NCBI GenBank assembly: GCA_964550855.1
Contig: CAZKBQ010000006.1
Location: 1-64,000, forward strand
Direction: 5' to 3'
From: JAGOBP01 sp964550855
GTDB lineage: Bacteria > Chloroflexota > Anaerolineae > Fen-1058
DNA length: 64,000 nucleotides
Shown here piece by piece: positions 60,201 through 64,000 of this stretch. Positions within the stretch are counted from its first letter, which is position 1, and every line of letters starts with the position of its first letter. The notes under the pieces are model-generated. The model was not told the DNA's origin, searched no databases, and saw only the letters and a list, made by a program, of their open reading frames with translations. The position numbers were made by a program, and so were the translations under genes.

Positions 60201-60335
60201 GATCTGGCCTACGTATTTATGCTGACGCTGGCGCTGACGCAGCATCTGGCCGACGGCGCCTACAGCCCCCAGAACACCACCAGCCCCACGATCAGCATGA
60301 CAAACGCCACCAGCGTCAACCGCCAGCCGATGTGA
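57210..60335 (+). CDS. Glycoside-hydrolase-like domain fused to O-antigen ligase
   Basis: 1041 residues. After a signal anchor (1-25) comes a clan-A TIM barrel (about 50-340), with strands GWIRQTFPWSEIEPVQG and a GH39-like catalytic segment YYQIWDEPNLGDRW. A jelly-roll-like segment follows (about 390-500). From about 510 there are 12 or so TM helices with the Wzy/O-antigen ligase signature near the end (GVGPDNFLYAYRGRYLLPEAWQ, split by about 10 residues from SLSHPHNVVLDF). A sugar-cutting or sugar-binding head joined to a glycan polymerase/ligase is unusual. It may modify or trim the glycan that the membrane part joins. The 3' end overlaps the next gene by 76 bases. Confidence 0.85.
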   Translation: MMRQRSLILTLLFALGFVAALITSGAAVTIDQQRTRGISFGFPDPVSPAVRGVGVNVALERYALADLKTELAQIGRSGFGWIRQTFPWSEIEPVQGEFNWAKWDQIVQSVTDQKLIAVLDTSPLWAASSSLYPPTSTAHFANFARLFALRYGDRIDYYQIWDEPNLGDRWRGEVNPVAYAEMLRQARDAIRQVDRTAVIVLAGLAPTTETSAANLADWLYLRRLYEAGAGDLFDAAAGKPYGFDTGPDDHRIDPAVLNFQRLVLLREEMVAHGDAGKALWASHFGWNTAAGSIWGRVSAQQQLDYTRAAIQYAAQSWPWAGVLIVENWEPNAPPGDPRWGFSIKGRLDVGGISNSTEIGFQPAAVQSRPGSPDYAPNPAATYSGEWRFGELGADWSASGEAASFSFRGTAVALRVRRAADRANLYVSVDGQPANALPRDEQGRAFLQLIPPDARFTDVRTIPIATGLSDGEHRVDLVTERGWNQWSFIGWSVGREADRGALNAILAACLLLGVICLYGLVRSARRTRWREAGGGLAAAYARLSAGKQIALTAITAVIVYASAWLTWGVDLAAAYRRLGDGANLIATLATATIFYVSPWLILTIISGLILLLLIGLRLDLGLALVALFAPFFMLPRQLFDSAFSMAELTLVMCVISYGARMAYGVRRRGTLRMTHGALRLTALDWAVVAYVGVASIATLLADYRTFALREFRVIIIEPAIYYALIRAARLDHKAIWRIVDALVLAGVLVAVIGLVQYAFNLNVITAEEGVRRLRSVYGSPNNVGLFLGRVFPIGLAVAVLGGGVRRRLYAAALLPVAAAIVLSQSRGAIFIGLPASILAIGVLAGGRWLWAAIGSLIVAAAASIPLLNSPRIQALFSGEGGTGFFRVALWRSSIELIRDHPLFGVGPDNFLYAYRGRYLLPEAWQESSLSHPHNVVLDFAARLGLIGLGVFVWLQIAFWRAVRRAVSSPASRALVIGLAASMIDFLAHGLVDAAYFVVDLAYVFMLTLALTQHLADGAYSPQNTTSPTISMTNATSVNRQPM

Positions 60336-62098
60336 AAGAAGTCGCGGAACTGGTAATTGGCCGGCGCAATCATCAGGATGTTGACCGGATGCGCGATGGG
60401 CGTGAAGAACGACGCCGAGCAGCCGATCGCCGTCGCCACGGCCACGGCCTGCGGATTGGCGTGCAGGCTGATGGCCGCGCTGATGGCGATGGGGCCGGTG
60501 ACCAGCGCCGACACCTGACCGCCCATGACTTGCGTCAACAGCGCCGTCAACACGTAGGCGCCCACCGCCAGCCCCAGCGGCCCCAGCGGGGTGACGACGC
60601 CCAGCATGGCCTGCCCCATGAGATTGGCCAGCCCCGTGTTCACCATGGCGACGCTCACCGAGAACATGCCGGCGATTAAAAACACGGCCTGCCATTCGAT
60701 GGCCTGATACGCTTCTTCAACCGGCAGCACGCGCAGCAGCAGCAGCAGCACTGCCCCGGCCAGCATCGAGAGATACACCGGCAGGCCGGCGATGGACGCC
60801 ACAATGCTGGCCGCCGTGAGGCCGATGGCGATGGCCGCCGGCCGTCGCTCCACCGGCAGATCGCGCGGGTCCGGCTCCAGCACAATGAAGTCGGGGCTGT
60901 TGTGCAAGCGTTTGAGACGGCTGCGCGGCCCCAGCATCAGCAGTGAATCGCCCAGACTCAGGGTGAGATCGCCGACATCGGTGCGATAACTCCGGTTGTT
61001 GCGATACAGCGCCAATACCGTAAAACCGAATTTGGCGCGAAATTCGATTTCGCGCAGGGTGCGGCCCAGCACCCGCGACTGCGGCGCGGGCATGGCTTCT
61101 ACAAACGACACACCGCGTGTGCTGATGTAGCCATTGCCCGCTTCGCGGCCGATCTTCAGGCCCCATTCCTGCAGCTGCTGCACGCGCTCTTCGCGCCCCA
61201 CGATCAACAGAATATCGCCCGCGCTGATCACCTGCTCGGACGACGGCGCAAAGATGGCCTGCCGCCCGTGCCACACCCCGGCCACCGTCAGACCCAGCTG
61301 CTCGCCGATGCCGGACTTGAACAGCGTCTGACCGACCAGCGGTGAATCGGGCTGGACCAGCGCCTCCCATAACCGCTCGTTCAACTGATAGTATTCTTCG
61401 AGATCGCTGCCGGTGCGACGGGCCATCATCTGCTCGGGGGCCGGCTCGCGGTTGGGCAGCAGGCGCGGGCCGTACACCGCCATAAAAGCCACGCCGGCGA
61501 TCGCCATCAGGCCGCCGGTTGGGGTGAAATCCAGAACATGCAGCGGGGCCTGCGGCGGGTGCGCTGTCGTCAGCAGATTGCTGACGATGATATTGGCGGT
61601 GGTGAAGTACGTGGCCGCGCCGCCGAACAGGCTGCCATAGGCCACCGGGATCAACAATTTGCTGGGCTTGATGCCCGTCCGTCGGCTGGTTTCCATGGCG
61701 CTAGGCAGCAGCAGCGCGCCCGCCGCCAGGTTATTCATGAACAACGACAGCAGCGCCGACGAAGCCGCGAACAGGCCGATTAGCCGTTGTTCCGATCGGC
61801 CGCCCAGCCCGATCAGCCGTCGGGCGATCCAGCGCGTCACACCCGTTCGGTCCAGCGCCCGCGTCAAAATAAACAGGCTCAGCAAGGTCACTACGACCGG
61901 TTCGGCAAAACCGGCGATGGCTTTGCCCGCTGCCTGCGGCGTGTTGGCCGGCCCCAGCAGCGCCAACCCCAGAAACTGCCCCACTCCCAACAGTACCGCG
62001 ATCAACAGGGCGGCCACATCCATGCGCAGCCGGTTCAGGCCGACCAGCACCAGCGGCAGGACGACAACGACGATCAATACAACTTGCTCAAAAGTCAT
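60260..62098 (-). CDS. SLC13/DASS-type anion transporter with TrkA-C domains
   Basis: 612 residues. Two groups of TM helices (about 1-185 and 410-610) surround two RCK_C/TrkA-C ligand domains (about 205-295 and 300-395; QVISAGDILLIVGREERV and LGDSLLMLGPRSRLKRL). The LFMNNLAAGALLLPSA signature is the SNT-type substrate loop of the DASS family. Related bacterial proteins transport sulfate, dicarboxylates or similar anions with Na+. Substrate unknown. Its last 76 bases are antisense to the end of the O-antigen ligase fusion. Confidence 0.9.
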   Translation of the reverse strand: MTFEQVVLIVVVVLPLVLVGLNRLRMDVAALLIAVLLGVGQFLGLALLGPANTPQAAGKAIAGFAEPVVVTLLSLFILTRALDRTGVTRWIARRLIGLGGRSEQRLIGLFAASSALLSLFMNNLAAGALLLPSAMETSRRTGIKPSKLLIPVAYGSLFGGAATYFTTANIIVSNLLTTAHPPQAPLHVLDFTPTGGLMAIAGVAFMAVYGPRLLPNREPAPEQMMARRTGSDLEEYYQLNERLWEALVQPDSPLVGQTLFKSGIGEQLGLTVAGVWHGRQAIFAPSSEQVISAGDILLIVGREERVQQLQEWGLKIGREAGNGYISTRGVSFVEAMPAPQSRVLGRTLREIEFRAKFGFTVLALYRNNRSYRTDVGDLTLSLGDSLLMLGPRSRLKRLHNSPDFIVLEPDPRDLPVERRPAAIAIGLTAASIVASIAGLPVYLSMLAGAVLLLLLRVLPVEEAYQAIEWQAVFLIAGMFSVSVAMVNTGLANLMGQAMLGVVTPLGPLGLAVGAYVLTALLTQVMGGQVSALVTGPIAISAAISLHANPQAVAVATAIGCSASFFTPIAHPVNILMIAPANYQFRDFFHIGWRLTLVAFVMLIVGLVVFWGL

Positions 62099-62189
62099 GC
62101 GGGCTGTCCCCCTCCCAATTGGAAAAGTTCACGCGAACACAATCATACCACTGCTTGCGCGGGCGGCGCGCGGCCGTTACAATCGAGCC

Positions 62190-62630
62190 ATGTGGCTGCG
62201 CTTCATTCTGTACGGGCTGGGCGGCTGGTGCGGCGAGATCGTGTGGACGGCCATCCGCGATCGGGTGCGCGGGCGCGCCGCCGACTGGAAACTCAGGGGA
62301 ACCACTTATCTGTGGATGTTCCCCATTTACGGCTCGCTGGCGTTCGCCTACGAACCGGCCCACGACGCCCTGCGGAACTGGCCGTGGGTGGCGCGCGGCC
62401 TGCTCTACACGCTGGGCTTCTTTGCCGCCGAGTACCTGTCGGGCTGGCTGATCAAACGCCTGACCGGATCGTGCCCGTGGGATTATTCGCCGTGGTCGCG
62501 TTTTTCGGTCAACGGTTACATCCGACTGGACTACGCGCCGATCTGGTTTCTCGTCGGCCTGGGGCTGGAACCCGTCCACGACTGGCTGCTGCGCCTGACG
62601 CCGCTGATACTGCACAGCCTGGCGCGCTGA
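62190..62630 (+). CDS. CmpB/TMEM229-like membrane protein
   Basis: 146 residues with four or five TM helices. The pattern YGLGGWCGEIVWTAIRD, then RGTTYLWMFPIYGSLAF, is that of the putative ABC-transporter type IV (CmpB) family, also called TMEM229-like. Function is unknown. The -10-like TACAAT (62178-62183) ends six bases before this ATG, with no ribosome site, so a leaderless mRNA is likely. The longer frame upstream runs through the antisense of the transporter and is not real. Confidence 0.8.
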   Translation: MWLRFILYGLGGWCGEIVWTAIRDRVRGRAADWKLRGTTYLWMFPIYGSLAFAYEPAHDALRNWPWVARGLLYTLGFFAAEYLSGWLIKRLTGSCPWDYSPWSRFSVNGYIRLDYAPIWFLVGLGLEPVHDWLLRLTPLILHSLAR

Positions 62631-62813
62631 CGGCGGATTTGTCTATGGACTTTTCGCCCCGTTCTATTTATACTTGCGGCCAGCTCCTGCCAAGGGAACC
62701 ATTACCCGCCATTTGTCGTTACAACAGCCAGATTGACGCCCACCCGCCAACCGGCGCGGCGGCGCGATCATTCTCATCACTTTCCGGCCGTTGCGCCAAA
62801 GGAGAAGAAAGTC

Positions 62814-64000
62814 ATGCGTCACATCGTTAGACCCGCCCTGCTGATCATGTTGTCTCTGCTGCTCATCGTCGGCACGGCCTGCGGCAGCCCGGCATCGCCT
62901 GCGCCCGCGGCGGCCCCCACTGAGGCGGCCGCCCCCACGGCCGAGGCCAAACCGACCGAAGCGCCGTCGTCGCCCACGCCCCCGCCCCCCGCCGAACGCA
63001 CCGTGAATTTGGACGCGCTGTATTATCAGCAGACGCGCACCGGCGCCACTGGCGGCACCAGCCGCATTCAGGTGCGCGTGCGCCCCGCGCCCACCCCGGG
63101 CCAGCTGCGCGTGGGCTTCTTTCAAGAAGAAGTGCAGGGCACCGGCAACCAGTGGCAGAGCTCCGGTTGGATCGCCGTGCTGTTCGCTTCGCTGTTCGAA
63201 GGCGTGGCGCCCACCGATTATGAATTCAGCTTCAGCAGCGGCGGCTGGATCGACGGCCCCAGCGCGGGCGGCCTGATGACGGTGGGGGTGCTGGCCGCCC
63301 TGCGCAACGAGCAGGTTCGTGATGATGTCACCATGACCGGCACGATCAATCCCGACGGCACCATCGGGCCGGTGGGCGGCATCCCCCATAAACTGGATGG
63401 CGCGGCCAAGGCCGGCAAGAAGGTCGTCCTCATCCCGATCGGTCAGCGCTACGATTTTGACACCAATCAGCAGCGGCTGGTCGATCTGGTGGAAGCCGGC
63501 CAGAAGCTGGGACTGGAAGTGCGCGAGGTCGGCACAGTATTTGACGCTTACGAGCAGTTGACCGGCCATACCCTGCCGCGCGGTTCGGCGGGCAGTGCGC
63601 CACAGCTGCCGCCGCGCGCCTTCGATCGGATGCGCGCCAAGACGTTGGAATGGATCAGCCGCTATCAGAAGAGCCGCAATGAATTCAATGCATTAGCGCA
63701 GGAAGTGCAGGACTTCCTGATCGATACGGTGGATCAGGCCGATCAATCGGCCGATGCGGCCGACAAGGCCCTGCAGCAGGGGCTGGTGGCCGTGGCCTAC
63801 GCCCGCGCCTCCGAAGCCGCCAGCAGCGCGCAGATTGCGGCGCTGGCCGGCCAGATCGCCACCAACTATCTGATCGGCGGTCTGGAAAAGGCCGCCAACC
63901 AGTACGAGGCCTCCAGCGCGGTGCAGACCGAACTGGCGGCCGTGATCGCGGGGCTGAAGGCCGAAGACCCCAAGACTGTCAGCGATCAGCTGGCGCTGTT
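62814..64000 (+). CDS. Secreted Lon-type (S16) protease, 3' end outside window
   Basis: At least 395 residues, open to the window edge. Start at 62814 (AGGAG upstream). Signal peptide with a lipobox-like TAC (C23), then a Pro/Ala/Thr spacer to about 60. Residues 65-240 carry a Lon proteolytic domain: S150 in WIDGPSAGGLMTVGVL and K193 in GGIPHKLDGAAKAGKKV, 43 residues apart as in Lon. There is no AAA domain in front, so it is an ATP-independent exported version. A long helical region follows (about 270-395). Targets are unknown. Confidence 0.85.
   Translation, partial: MRHIVRPALLIMLSLLLIVGTACGSPASPAPAAAPTEAAAPTAEAKPTEAPSSPTPPPPAERTVNLDALYYQQTRTGATGGTSRIQVRVRPAPTPGQLRVGFFQEEVQGTGNQWQSSGWIAVLFASLFEGVAPTDYEFSFSSGGWIDGPSAGGLMTVGVLAALRNEQVRDDVTMTGTINPDGTIGPVGGIPHKLDGAAKAGKKVVLIPIGQRYDFDTNQQRLVDLVEAGQKLGLEVREVGTVFDAYEQLTGHTLPRGSAGSAPQLPPRAFDRMRAKTLEWISRYQKSRNEFNALAQEVQDFLIDTVDQADQSADAADKALQQGLVAVAYARASEAASSAQIAALAGQIATNYLIGGLEKAANQYEASSAVQTELAAVIAGLKAEDPKTVSDQLAL

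Noticed and set aside
61659..62189. Upstream extension of the CmpB-like protein
   Set aside because: It runs antisense through the start of the anion transporter, and the family N-terminus is at 62190.

Overview
The window reads as the chromosome of a GC-rich member of the Chloroflexota, most likely Anaerolineae-like. This rests on gene style only: several MalT/AfsR-type STAND regulators, secreted CSLREA/beta-helix and LVIVD-repeat proteins with TPT-rich linkers and a C-terminal 'YLPLI'-type motif, lipoproteins with Ala/Pro linkers, and heptanucleotide repeats that run into coding sequence. No rRNA or tRNA gene was recognised, so the assignment is an inference.

The left end (about 1-5875) is the main result: a chromosomal integron. 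A complete IntI-type tyrosine recombinase, with the IntI-only extra segment and all catalytic residues, lies on the + strand at 4901-5875. Divergent to it on the - strand are three gene cassettes, each closed by a foldable attC site (3891-3949, 1278-1407, 83-175). The three attC sites share the same stem core and the same two unpaired bases. An attI core (GTTAAGC, - strand, 4773-4779) and an inverted repeat carrying a TATAAT on each strand lie between integrase and cassettes. The cassettes carry a two-TM protein of unknown function, a 14-repeat secreted beta-propeller protein, and a PD-(D/E)XK (Mrr-like) nuclease that may be a defence gene. Cassette DNA is visibly less GC-rich than its surroundings and I saw no CGATCG in it, although that hexamer is common elsewhere.

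6000-9200: an iron/thiamine-type ABC permease and ATPase with no binding protein, then a small conserved protein behind a consensus promoter, a structured leader and a terminator-like hairpin (candidate ncRNA or attenuator). 9500-33700: an accessory region of STAND regulators (10276, 19743, 28350, 31636), small companion proteins, large secreted surface proteins (one frameshifted and ending in a cupredoxin domain), a molybdenum-cofactor-sulfurase-like enzyme, an MDR oxidoreductase and MITE-like repeats. 33800-38840: a + strand run of small membrane and SRPBCC proteins, a SnoaL-like protein, an MBL-fold enzyme and a DedA protein.

38953-49795 is a complete galactoside-utilisation operon on the - strand: lacI, binding protein, MalF-like and MalG-like permeases, HAD phosphatase, FGGY kinase and GH35 beta-galactosidase. 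Its promoter overlaps two tandem 12-bp operator-like palindromes. 50022-53042 is a copper module (csoR, copA, YHS protein) with a consensus promoter and a CsoR-like operator. 53387-64000 holds an AAA ATPase, a DUF1028 Ntn hydrolase, a DUF348/G5/TolB-like lipoprotein, a glycoside-hydrolase/O-antigen-ligase fusion, an SLC13-type transporter overlapping it tail to tail, a CmpB-like membrane protein and the start of a secreted Lon-type (S16) protease.
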